Shown: piece after piece, positions 22,086 to 32,261 of the stretch
Layout: each line of letters opens with the position of its first letter
Numbering within the stretch: the first letter of the stretch is position 1
Assembly (NCBI GenBank): GCA_015680685.1
Contig: MNCI01017783.1
Location: forward strand, 306,938-356,894
Reading direction: 5' to 3'
From: Gnetum montanum
Taxonomy: Eukaryota > Streptophyta > Gnetopsida > Gnetales > Gnetaceae
DNA length: 49,957 nucleotides
Notes under the pieces: model-generated
Told to the model about the DNA's origin: nothing
The model's database searches: none
The model's input: the letters and a program-made list of their open reading frames with translations, nothing else
Translations under genes and position numbers: made by a program

Positions 22086-24893
22086 TTACTAATGATTGGC
22101 CTCGAAACGCGGACAACAGGAAGGTCCTGGTCAAGGTGGGATCAAATGACCCAGGAGAGGTGAAGGACAAGTTCCTACTAGATAGCATGTAGAGCAGGAG
22201 GAACAATCATTTAGTATCCACCAAGAGGACCCTACTACTATACAATCAAGGTAGGCAGAAGGAGGAGCTACTGTAGCATCTGAACAGGGACAACATGTCA
22301 CATTGTCCCAAGATTGTGTTTAAGTCATCCATGAAAGGTCCATATTTACTACGGTGATTGTGGAATTAAACTTTGGATCTTTCATAGAATTTTCTCTAGA
22401 GGCCTTTAGGGATCACCTCAAAGGGTCCCCATTATGGCCTATCCTCTCTGAAAGCAGTGCCTGGTACTTAGGGGAAATGTACCAATTTTGACACAACAAA
22501 GAATAAGGCACCACGGTTAACATTTGTGATGTGACTATTGATTTCTTTGTTCAAGCCATTTTGAAAGTATTAAACCTTCCGAATATAGGGCCAAAGGTTG
22601 CTTAGATTTCTACCGACTCAGACTTGGATGCACGACGAGTTTGGTTAGGAAGGACATGTGGTAGGCAAGATAAGACTTTTGGGGAGTTGATGACGGAAGA
22701 GAGGATCTATTTCAAAATACGAACTTATCACATATTCCCCACAAATGGCTTAAAAAAATTCAATATATGTGGCAAGAGGATGTGCAGTGTTGATGAGAAA
22801 GGTTAATGCTAACCTACCTCATCTATATTTTACAGAGATCCTAAGGCAGTTCAAAGAACGAAAGACAAGGAAGCTTGTGTTGCCCTTCCCTTGTCTTATC
22901 TGTAAGCTGTGCAAATGTGTTGGTATCAGAGGATACACCAATGATGTCCTTCGAAAAGCCCAAAATGCTTTGTATGCCAAACTGCTAAAGCCACTAGCTG
23001 TAAGGAAAATCACTGGTGAGACGTTGGGGCCGGAACAAGAAAAAAAAACAAACGACAGGGCCAACTGCAACTCAACTTGAAGGACCTAGCCAACCTCCAA
23101 GCATAGGAACCAGCCAACAACAAGAAGCCAGGCCTAGCACCCACTAGCAGGATCAACCACTACTATCACCACAAGATTACAGACCATCAATGAACCATCT
23201 CAAGGCCATTGCTAAGACGGTCAGTTGGGAAAGTCGTGATGATGCAAATCTCTTCCACTTCATCGACAATGTCATATAGCCCACAATTTCTTTGGATCAT
23301 GCAAGAGGTGAATTTTCCATCCATACAGGGGGAGGGGAGAGCACTTGGCCACAACAGATCTCAAGGAACACTGCATCCATTCAACTGCAATTAGAAATTG
23401 GTGAAGGGGCCACGATGGTGGTCATGTAGCACCAGGATGTAGCAGGAGCTGTAGAAGTGGTCACAGAATATATTAAACAATTTTTCAATGTACCTATTGT
23501 GCCATTGGTAGATCTTAGAGGAGCACGAGATGCTCAAACTCTGGCTAAAATCTCAATGACTCCTATGGAACATGGCGATGTACTTGATTGATTACTATAA
23601 ACAGGACAGGTAATGATGTCTTTGTTTGACATCCCATAGGATGTTACAGCAATCTAATTAGACCTCATTTCCATAAAAGGGAAGCTATTCTTAATGGAGA
23701 TGAGGGCTGAGCATGCTGAAGTAGAGGTGCAAAGATTGCAAGAAAGGCTCATGACCTTGCAAGCAGCACAATAGGATCCTTCCCAATTTGTTCCCATAGA
23801 GCATCTGAACACTTTTTGAACTGAGCAACTTACCAAAATATTGATAGAAAATAAGAAAGTGGAAAAAGAAAAAGAGAAGGCTATTTGCGATGCCTCTACG
23901 ACACAAGCGTAAACTTACATGCATACCAAGGCACTCAAGGCCTTACAAGAAGAAAACAAACAACTTGTTGCTGACAACCTTTGGTTGACCTCTGTGGAGA
24001 AACAAAAGACTGTTCTTGAAGAACATTTTCAACAGTTGCGAGAACAACTAATCAGGGTCAACTAGGCCATGAACCGTTTAGGAAGGAAAAATTGAACCCT
24101 CTCGATGGAGGAGGTACACATCATCCATCAAAAGATGGCTATTGAAATAAGTGTGTGGCAAAATGAGGCTAAACGACATGAGAAGCTAAAGGAGTATTTC
24201 TGGGACCAGGTGGGGATGTATAAATAGATGATCGAGAAGGAGATCCATATGGCCAAGGCCCACATCAATGCTCTTAGTGCTCAACACACTGACTGGAGGG
24301 CCATGTTGGACACATATACATTTGCCCACCAGGTAGAAGTTAAGAATCGTGACCTGTAGATCCAAGACCTTACAAAGTACATCGAGTTGGCAAACCTGCA
24401 GTATGCCAACCTTGTCATGTTAACAAAAGGGCACCTGATAATAAAGCTCGAGCAATAGGTAGCCACCACCTATGTCAAATATGAAATAGAATTTGTAGAA
24501 CGCAAGTAATTATTGCAAAAACTAGAGGTTGCAAATTTTGAACTTGAGGTGGTTAAAGCAAGCTACCAGGGGCAAAAAGGTATTGCAACAGACTTGGCTT
24601 GACAACTTGTAGATTTTCAATAATATAGAGACAAAGCCGAAGCTTACAAGGAGGAACGGTGGGTATTTGCAGCCTTGTATGTCAAAGTAAATAAAATGTT
24701 TCCGCAACTATTGTGCCCATGGAAGGTGTCGACTCCATAAAACATCGAAACATTGGCATGGACAACATCGGATCCCTGAACTGAAGAGGAGAAACTCGAG
24801 GCCATACTTCAACGTCATCAAATCCCAAGACCTAAAGCACAGGACAAGGGAAAGGCATCCATGGAGGAGCCACCACCACTAGGAACTACATGA
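22086..24893 (+). pseudogene. ORF2 of element B (start codon deleted, decayed)
   Basis: Homologous to A's ORF2 throughout. The PF20167-like region spans about 22320-22945 (VNICDVTIDFFVQA, then KLVLPFPCLICKLCKCVGIRGY). The P/Q linker follows (about 23080-23150), then the conserved middle (about 23175-23650), the coiled-coil region (about 23690-24640) and the conserved end with a KMFPQL block, stopping at TGA 24891-24893. The homologous initiation site is missing: the GATTGCAG/ATGGCC segment kept in A and D is deleted between short GGCC(C)T repeats. Multiple stops and frameshifts (one near the A-run at about 22755). Function unknown. Confidence 0.65.
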
Positions 24894-25084
24894 GTTCCAC
24901 CAATTTTGTAGCTATAGGATTTTCTTTTGCGTTCACCGTGTTGTGTCTCAATTTTGTTTTGATTCCACACTATGGCATGAATCCATTCTCATCAGTCAAT
25001 AATCCCATATCTATCCACTGTGTAATCAATGGAGCTTGTTCTCACTTTAACTTGAGGATGATTTTTCATTCAATCGTGGGAGTA

Positions 25085-25948
25085 TGATGAGTCATGAATT
25101 CTTGGCTGCGATATCGCACCCATGATATCACATATGCGATATCACGTACGTGATATTGTAGCCTAGACACGATATCATAGCCTGTCTCCCCATCTATAAA
25201 TAAGGGATAGGAAGATTTGGTAGGTAGTTTTTAAATTTTTTAAGTTTAAGTTTAGTAGTTTTGTAGAGACTTTTTTCAATTTTATTCTGAACCCTTTTCT
25301 CCTAGTGCATGCCCACAGTGTGATGATTGTAATTGTATGGCATCCTTATTCGAGTGTGATGTACTTGGACATGCACATGATTGGCAATAAAGATTGAGAC
25401 TATGTCATCATTGCAGCATCCACTTAGCTTAATTAATTATTTATTTAATTTTTATTATTATTTATTGCTTTCTTACTTAATATGTATGTACCCTTATCTC
25501 CTAGTAATGTGGAATAAGTACAATTGAATCACAAGCATTTAAGTGTGACTACTTGGTAACCCAGTAGCGTACTTAGGCCATGCACTTAGTAATCCTAGTG
25601 GTAGTTGTCATGAGGTCCAAGATTTGTACGGATGATTAAAGAATGGATGCTCATCGCACTTAGGCTAGCTTAGATTCTCTCTCTCTCACACTCTCTCTCG
25701 TAGCTTAGTTAATATTATTTTCCATCATACCCAGGAGTAGAATTAGTGTAGGAACACATCATACACCTCACTTTGGACTAAACCATACGTGACAAAGCTA
25801 GTACTAGTCCAGGTAAGAAGACAATGAACTGCAATCTACAAGTAACTGTCTAGATACCACAACTAGTTCGTCTGTGGAGTTCGACCGGATCGTGCATGAA
25901 ACACTCGTATTCGTATGGTTGAGTGTAGGCGTACCTTGCCACTCATCA
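25085..25948 (+). repeat. 3' LTR of element B (864 bp)
   Basis: Preceded by the polypurine-like CAATCGTGGGAGTA. Starts TGATGAGTC, ends CTTGCCACTCATCA. It contains the GATATC array (25106-25185), TATA box CTATAAATAAG (25194-25204), the GCCCACAGTGTG block (about 25311-25322), and AATAAAG near 25388. Confidence 0.93.
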
Positions 25949-25953
25949 TTAGG
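25949..25953. repeat. Target site duplication, right copy, element B
   Basis: TTAGG, identical to 17443-17447. The 84 bp between this and G's left duplication are AT-rich older sequence with nothing recognisable. Confidence 0.92.
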
Positions 25954-26037
25954 GAAATATAAAAATATTTTAAAACAAAAAAAAATATGATTGATGCATG
26001 ATAGGTAGATCCATTTCATATATTACATGTTCCAAGA

Positions 26038-26042
26038 CTAAA
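26038..26042. repeat. Target site duplication, left copy, element G
   Basis: CTAAA, identical to 33180-33184 on the other side of G. Confidence 0.92.
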
Positions 26043-26818
26043 TGATGAGTGGCAAGGTACCCCTACACTCAACCATACAAAATGAGCGTAGCACGCATGA
26101 TCTGGTCAAACTCCGTAGACTAAGTGCCTACATGCCTCATGGAACACTTAGGGTTAATTATTCGTTGTCTTCCTAGACTTACTTGTAGTTGTCACGGTGT
26201 ATGATTAAGTAAGTTCAAGGTATATGATTTTTATCGTCTTTTATGTTTTATGTCTCCTATTCTATCAAGGTGAAGGGTTGAGAAACTAATTACTAACTCT
26301 AACTAATGAACTAAGTCTAAATTAACCTAGCATCAGCATCCGTTCCCACTTACCGTACATACCCTGAACCAATGCAATCGTGGCTACCAAACGCTAATCG
26401 TTACTGGGATCACCCCACGTAANATCAAGTCGTACTCATTCCGCATTACTAGAAGATAAGGGTGAGAGAGAAAGCAATAAATAACATTAAATAAAATCCT
26501 ATTCCATGCACTACAAGGTTTATCTAGGAAGTTCGTCTTTATTGCCATACACAACTTGTGTTCAAGTACAATGTTGCTCGAATAAAGATCCATTCACTTT
26601 AGGACTCTTACTACGGGCACATGGAAAATATTCTATCTCTGGAGTGATCAATCTACCAGAGTTTCCCTACTTTTAGCCTAGGATGATGAAACAAGGGATA
26701 GCTGAATCTTATTTATAGATATGAAGGTGCACCGCGATATTGCATATGCAATATCGCAGGGGACGATGCGATATCATGGTACGCGATATCGCAGCCCATG
26801 CGATATCGCATCTCATCA
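26043..26818 (-). repeat. 3' LTR of element G (776 bp as assembled)
   Basis: Plus-strand ends TGATGAGTGG and TCTCATCA. A palindrome array (about 26731-26818) and a minus-strand TATA box (CTATAAATAAG, 26718-26708) lie at its minus-strand 5' end. The single N at 26423 replaces about 140 bp present in the partner LTR (32262-33179). Confidence 0.92.
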
Positions 26819-26830
26819 TACCCCCATGAC
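26819..26830 (-). other. Polypurine tract, element G
   Basis: Minus-strand GTCATGGGGGTA directly before TGATGAG of the 3' LTR. Confidence 0.75.
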
Positions 26831-26999
26831 TAAATGAAAAATTGTCCTCGAGTTCCTTATAAAATATTGGAAAGGTATGGGATTATTGAGGTAAATGGAA
26901 CTAATGGGATGACATATGAACGGATCATCATTACAAGACTTGAAAAAACTGGTGTTCATAACAACAAGGGTGAACACCTTATTACATTGACATCAGGCC

Positions 27000-27197
27000 T
27001 TAGTTGGTAGCTGAGAGAGAAGAGAAAAAAGTGTTGCTGCTACCAACACCAAGATTGCACGTTTTGTTGTCTATCCATAAGTTCACCATCGATCTTGCTT
27101 CTTGCATAGCTGCTTCCATCATGGCTCCATTCCAAGTGTTTGCTCCAGATCCAATATGTTGTTGTATGATCGCCATCTGCACACACAACACAATCAT
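27000..27197 (-). CDS. Short 3'-proximal ORF of element G (58-65 aa), unknown
   Basis: An uninterrupted minus-strand frame between the 3' region and the polypurine tract, in the place ORF2 holds in A, B and D. There are two in-frame ATGs. The one at 27176 (58 aa, MAIIQQHIGSG) directly follows GTGTGTGCAG, the counterpart of the ORF2 splice-acceptor junction, and is the better start if the message is spliced; the one at 27197 gives 65 aa. Composition is mixed, with an MMEAAMQEARSMVNLW stretch that could form an amphipathic helix and a Ser/Asn-rich end. No similarity to ORF2 or any family I know. It may be chance, but its position and start context are conserved features. Confidence 0.4.
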   Translation of the reverse strand: MIVLCVQMAIIQQHIGSGANTWNGAMMEAAMQEARSMVNLWIDNKTCNLGVGSSNTFFSSLSATN

Positions 27198-28557
27198 ATA
27201 TTAGCAAGGGTAAATGAATCATCATGTAATTAATACCTTGCTTTGGTGTAGGTCCATTGGCTAGGTTGTGGTATGGTTAATTGTAGATCTAGGGATGTAT
27301 TAATGATGACTACTGAAGGTGTAGGAAAAAAATGAAAAAATTGGGGCTAGGAGAAAATTGAAAAAATCGAGCCTCATACCCCCATGACTAAGCATGAACC
27401 TCTGGTAGCGTTAGAATGGAGAAAGAAAATGAGTAAGAAAGATAGATAAAAAGGGACAACTAAGACATCGATGAAATGGATTTCAAGATGGAAATGAACA
27501 AAAGAAAACGAATTGCAAAAATGTTAAGGAAAAGAATTTAACTAGTGCACCAAATAGGAATGTCAGTGGGTCCTCCCCAAAGCAGGCTCATGCCCTTAAT
27601 GCCCTGACAATCCCACATTCAAAGAGTCCGTAGGCTCTGGGAATGTCCTTTGGAACAAGAGATAAAGACTTAACCGTGAGAATTTACCAAAAAGAAAACA
27701 AGGTATCTACCAAAATATATACTAATGATACAACCAGAAATGAGGTGAACAGTGGAGAGAAGGGTGAAGAGAAGAGAATGGAATGGAATCCCAAGAACAA
27801 GGTGGTGTACAAACCCTTGTGTGTTGCATGATTAATGTGACTTGGCAAATCTCATTCCAACTCCAGCCTCAAACAAACCACATCTAGTGACTTCACATCA
27901 ATGCATTCAGCCAATCCATCCACTTGAATAACAAGAATGCCTCCTCCAAGAGCTACCACCATTCTGACAAAACAAGGGAGAGAATGGGAAGCGAGAAGGG
28001 CCTTAGTTAGAGGGAATGTTTTTGGTTCCATAACCAGTGCTTGTAGCCCAAGTTTATTTCATCTAAGGGGTGTGCTTTGAATTCTCACTTTTCTTCTTAT
28101 TTTTTTTTGGTATTTTTATGCATGAGAACCACACCATATAAAGACTTCTTATTTTTATTGTCTCAGGTTCCGATAATTGGGTAACATCAGAACGACAAGA
28201 AAACTCAAGAAGAAAACATCTAAGCACCCAAGAGAATGGCCAACACAAAAGCATCAAGTTCCCTTGACGTCACACCCTTTTCAAACCTTGAGTCCTTCCT
28301 TAGTTTGAGGAGTGCCTAGTCACTGATTTGTTAAAGTTTGTATTATGAAGGAGACTATACATTTCCAAGCCAAGAGAGATCATAGAAAATGGTGGATGGA
28401 TGGATGAAGTGAACTCATTGCCTGCCATATCAAAAGAAACATACCTTAGTATCAACATCATGACTTAAAGGTAAAAACCAAACATTAGCAATCAACATGA
28501 AAACAATTCATACCATCATGAAGAACACTTATTGGGTGACAAACTTATAGGGTGGAT

Positions 28558-28581
28558 CACACACACACACACACACACACA
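28558..28581. repeat. (CA)n microsatellite
   Basis: Twelve uninterrupted CA units. Confidence 0.95.
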
Positions 28582-28599
28582 AATGGAAAGTATAACGAT

Positions 28600-28698
28600 G
28601 TTGTAAAACAAAAACAAGAAGAGTTAAAGAAAGTTGTAAAACAAAAACAAGAAAAGTTGAAGAAAGTTGTAAAACAAAAATAAGAAAAGTTAAAGAAA
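28600..28698. repeat. 33-bp minisatellite, three full units
   Basis: Units at 28600, 28633 and 28666 all start GTTGTAAAACAAAAA and differ at a few bases; decayed shorter units continue to about 28755. The minus strand encodes a Phe/Cys-rich 62-codon frame that is merely this repeat. F (40255-40311) and H (near 8845) have only one or two units. Confidence 0.9.
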
Positions 28699-28989
28699 TT
28701 GTAAAACAAAAATGTGTAAAACAAAAACGTGCAAAACAAAATCATGTAAAAAAAAACTAAAAAAGAACTGAGGGCCCTATATGATTAGCATAGGTGGCCA
28801 TCTCCCCCATGATTGAATTGCAAGGGAGAGATCTAAAATAATGAACGCCTATTTGAATTTCGTAGAAGTGCCCAACTCCTCGCAATTGATGATCTTAGGT
28901 TGAGGGATGGGAGTTGGCGACACTCATATTCCAACGTGTCTATGCCTTCATTATTAGCATGATTTGTCTTCTCAATTTGTTCCATGCAT

Positions 28990-29981
28990 ATTTTTTTGCT
29001 CTTTCAAGTAGCTATCAACCACGGGGTGTCTACTACTTGTTGTGTGGTTACTACATATAGGCATCTTTGTTTCAAAGTTTCAAGGGCACACCTGTTACAT
29101 GGAGGCATTTCCTCCATGTCATCACCCAATGAATCACTGTATGTGATGCATGGAACTTTCCTCTTCTCGATCTTTCCATAAATGTTTATCTTAGATATCT
29201 CCAAGGAAAGATCGTGAATTTGAAGTCATGCATCTATTGTACTCAGTCATTCCCTTCCCATTATAATTGGGAAGTCTCCTTCATTGTTATTAACTTCAAT
29301 CACCAAGAAATCAGCTAGGTAGGACCAACCACACATAGTGGTAATAATGTCCTCCACCAATCCCAAGGGAATGGTGATGGACTAGTCTGCCAGATCTAGT
29401 TGGATGTTTCTCTTCTTAAGTTGGGGCAGGTTCCAGGCTTGATACATTTCTCGTGATATTAAATTGACTCCGGAACCTAAGTCAAGAAGAGCCTTATGCG
29501 GTTTGTTCTCGACGATTTGTAAATAGATTAAGGGACTTCCAGGATCAGTTAGTTTCCTGGGAAGGTGACCTACCTTGATCCAGTCGGTTACAGTATGCAT
29601 TAACATAACCGTATGCGTTAAGCTCTGTTGGACTGAAGGGTGCTCTGAAGTGTTAGATGATGGAGGAGTGGTTGTGGACTTAATCACTTGTTGTTGTGAG
29701 AGCTTGTCTGGGCTTTTGGTTCTGAAGAAAGGTCTTCTCTTTTTATAGTTGTTAGAACTAGCAGTAGGTTGAATATTTATGGCTCTCGTAGCGTTACGTT
29801 GCTGCGGTTGAGTAGGGAGTTCCCCTTGCATTTTTGGAGCAAGTTGTATGGGAAATACATGTGGAAGAGGTGCAGATGGAGTTGGAGGATGGTGAGTATG
29901 TGGGGTGCCTCCCAGAGGAGAAGGAGTCCTCCTAAAGTACTCTCGAACTTGGTAGTGACGTTGGGGAGTTGTGTGACTCAT
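28990..29981 (-). pseudogene. Protease region of element G with upstream gag-pro linker
   Basis: One long open minus-strand segment (29981-29382, 199 codons) carries a Pro/Gln/Thr-rich linker and then the retropepsin core. The core has SPLIYLQIVENKPHKALLD, with the catalytic Asp at 29481-29483 in the motif DLGSGVNLIS, the D-L-G form seen in Athila-type proteases. A single TAG (29379-29381) separates it from the flap and C-terminal half (GDFPIIMGREWLSTIDAW, about 29280-29230), which stays open to about 29004. Apart from that stop the domain looks well preserved, better than H's. It would mature Gag. Beyond it, RT and integrase are absent. Confidence 0.82.
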
Positions 29982-30142
29982 AGAGTCACTTGAAGAAACT
30001 GGTTGCTACACATAATAACCATATGGATTGGGCTAACGGTAAGGGTACCATTGTGTTGGAGGTGGCATCCCCCATGATTGTGGGTATTGCCACTAATGAT
30101 GCTGTCCGATGGGTTGTGGTGGAGTTCCACTTGGATAGTACA

Positions 30143-32119
30143 TTAGTGGTTGGTGGAACTGCTTTGGGTTACCTTGGGGATAAAGTAATCTTCGGGTGTT
30201 TGCCATTGGTTAAGTCTTGGATTAAGTGCATACATCCCAGACTCTTGTAAATGTGAGATGATTGGACAACATCCCTTGGGATGATCATAATGGCAGATCT
30301 CACATCCACCGTCATCGTCTATGTCTAAATCCACAACCTCATCAGAGATAGTAATTTTCCCCTTACCCTTGTTATGTGCAAGGCCTGAATTTCTCCGCTT
30401 TATCTTATCTTTGTCACTACTTCATTCCTCCTTAGACTCTTCCATGATTTTCAAGACAGTTTTAAGTCTGGAGTCTAAGGAATCCCACAATTGATTCATC
30501 TTAGCTGATACTTCTGTTGTTAATTTTTGAATCAGCAAGGTTTTTTTGTTCACCAACTCTTCGAGTGGTGACTCATCCTCTTCATCGCAAAATTTCACTC
30601 CCTTCTTCCGAAGGGAGGGATCACGGTTGTATTCTTCCACACTCTCTCTTTTTCATGGTTCACCTTCTTCTTTTGCTACTTGTTCCAACAAGCGATGAAA
30701 TTCATGGGCTCTAAGTTCTGATAGTCTCCCTTGGGCATAAGTCCCAAGGGTTCTTCTAGTCTCATGCCTTAGCCCATCTACAATGTGGCGGAGTTGATCC
30801 CGCTGAGCGTACCCATGGCCTGGGCAACGATGTAACAATGTGTAGTAGTGGACCATGGCAACATCCAAGGGTTTGTGATTACCTTGCTTCCATCCTTGGA
30901 TCTACTTACATAAATTAGACACTCTGGAGTATGTCTGATACTTATCATTGAAGAGTTCTAACATCGTACTCCACCTCCTGATGGTTTTCAGTTCTAAGGA
31001 CTAGTACCAACTCTATGCTTCCTTGGTGAGTGTCTTGGGAAACAACTTAAGTTTTTGTCACTCGTTCTCTATGTTTTGCAAGGCGCAAGCATCGTGGAAT
31101 GCCTGTAAATGATGTTGCGGATCAGCGTTGTATCCCCCTTCAAATCGTGGGATGTTTTTCATGTCTAAGAATTTGATTTGACTATCTTTTAAATGCCTTG
31201 TTGGTATCCTAACTACCTCTGTTATATCGAGCATACATCGGGTTGCAAGTAGGGGTTTGTCATGATCATCTCTCTCATGACGCCTGTGATGTCTTTGTTC
31301 TTCCCTACTTTCCCTTTGTTCATGTCCTTGTCCTCTCTCTCGACTCTCTCGTCGAGGTCTCTTGTTTTTCTTACCTTTATCCTCCTCATTATGCTCATGA
31401 TGGCTGCGCCTAGAGGTGGAAGGAGAGGGTGAGTTATGAGATGAAGGAGAAGAAGAAGGAGAACCATCGCCATGACGATGTTTCCTACCTTCTCTTTGGC
31501 TGCTTCAGCCCTAATGATGGTGACGATATAAGTGCTCATCCTTATTATGAGTTGTTGTTCCCTCTGTGAACAGTTGGTGTTCATGGGGATCAGAACCAGG
31601 GTTGTGTATCGTTGATCGTAGGTTCTGATACCCAACCTCCTCACCATTGTTAGGAGGGGGAACATCATTTGTTAGAGAACCCGTTATAATGGGTTCACCA
31701 TCTCTTATTTCGCTAAGGACGTGCGGGCCTTTGCCCTTCAACAATCTATGTTGGCTCTCCTACCTTGAGTCCCTCATACGTTGTGTAGCTATGGGATAAT
31801 AATACCTTGAGTCAAAATCTGCTGCAACGTATTCAGCATAAAGCTGTGTCATGTCAATCTGCGCCAAAGCATAGGGAAGCATGTTTGGGACTGCCCGATC
31901 TGGAGGTAACACTATGTTACCTTGCAAATCTCTCCATCGCAGCTATTCATCTTGATTGAGAATAAAAGTAAAATTAGGAATATACTCATTGGGATGAGTA
32001 TATACTATCCCGTATTGTTGAGGACTTGGCTAATTTCAGTTATGTGTTTTTCATTGCCAACTGTTTCATGTATTATCCCTAGGTGGTGAGTTGCTTTTTT
32101 TAGAAGAAGAAGAAGACAT
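30143..32119 (-). pseudogene. gag of element G (decayed)
   Basis: The start is the minus-strand ATG at 32119, followed by a Ser run (MSSSSSKKSNSPPRDN). Then come VYTHPNEYIPNFTFILNQDE (about 32005-31945), an SR/RE/H-rich stretch (about 31490-31250: SPSPSTSRRS, RRESRERGQ), the capsid-like region (about 31190-30660: FEGGYNADPQHHLQAFHDA, RWSTMLELFNDKYQTYSRV, YYTLLHRCPGHG, HIVDGLRHETRRTLGTYA), a charged helical linker (30640-30422) and an intact zinc knuckle CEICHYDHPKGCC (about 30305-30267). Stops occur near the start and in the capsid region. It is homologous to the gags of B, C and H. Confidence 0.85.
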
Positions 32120-32242
32120 AGTGTCTTATCGGTGTGCTATTTTACCGTTATATAAATTTTCTTTTAATTAACCCGAAGGTTCATTTAGGCTCCCAACGAT
32201 GTGAGTGATATCCTATGTTCTATTCAACACACAAACACTTAG

Positions 32243-32260
32243 TCCCCGGCAACGGCGCCA
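32243..32260 (-). other. Primer-binding site, element G (perfect tRNA-Asp match)
   Basis: Minus-strand TGGCGCCGTTGCCGGGGA, one base inside the 5' LTR. As I recall the 3' end of plant tRNA-Asp, the complement is exact. This primer is typical of Tat/Athila elements. Confidence 0.85.
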
Positions 32261-32261
32261 A

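Larger units (their letters stand above)
17448..25948 (+). mobile_element. Element B: complete non-autonomous LTR element with gag and ORF2 but no pol
   Basis: Both ends are TGATGAGTCATGAATT...CACTCATCA and perfect TTAGG duplications flank it, so the structure is that of one whole insertion of about 8.5 kb (including a 426-bp N run of uncertain true size). Contents in order: 5' LTR, gap, gag, spacer, ORF2, 3' LTR. Nothing resembling protease, RT or integrase lies between gag (ends 20214) and ORF2 (from about 22086). It must have been mobilised by enzymes from another element. Because its ends are secure, it defines the family structure. Confidence 0.93.
27198..28980 (-). other. 3' region of element G downstream of the pol deletion
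   Basis: Non-coding. Holds an internal polypurine-like block (27375-27390), the conserved GTGGGTCCTCCCCAAAG block (27567-27583), a (CA)12 run, a 33-bp tandem repeat and, at about 28795-28900, sequence matching H's post-integrase segment (8890-8990). It matches F at 39498-40300 and H at 7700-8880. Confidence 0.6.

Noticed and set aside
28557-28745. Phe/Cys-rich 62-codon frame
   Set aside because: Translation of the 33-bp minisatellite and the (CA)n run.
31222-31668. 148-codon minus-strand frame
   Set aside because: Shifted frame over the SR-rich part of G's gag.
32243-32260. tRNA-Asp gene
   Set aside because: Only 18 bp complementary to the tRNA 3' end are present, at the position expected for a primer-binding site.
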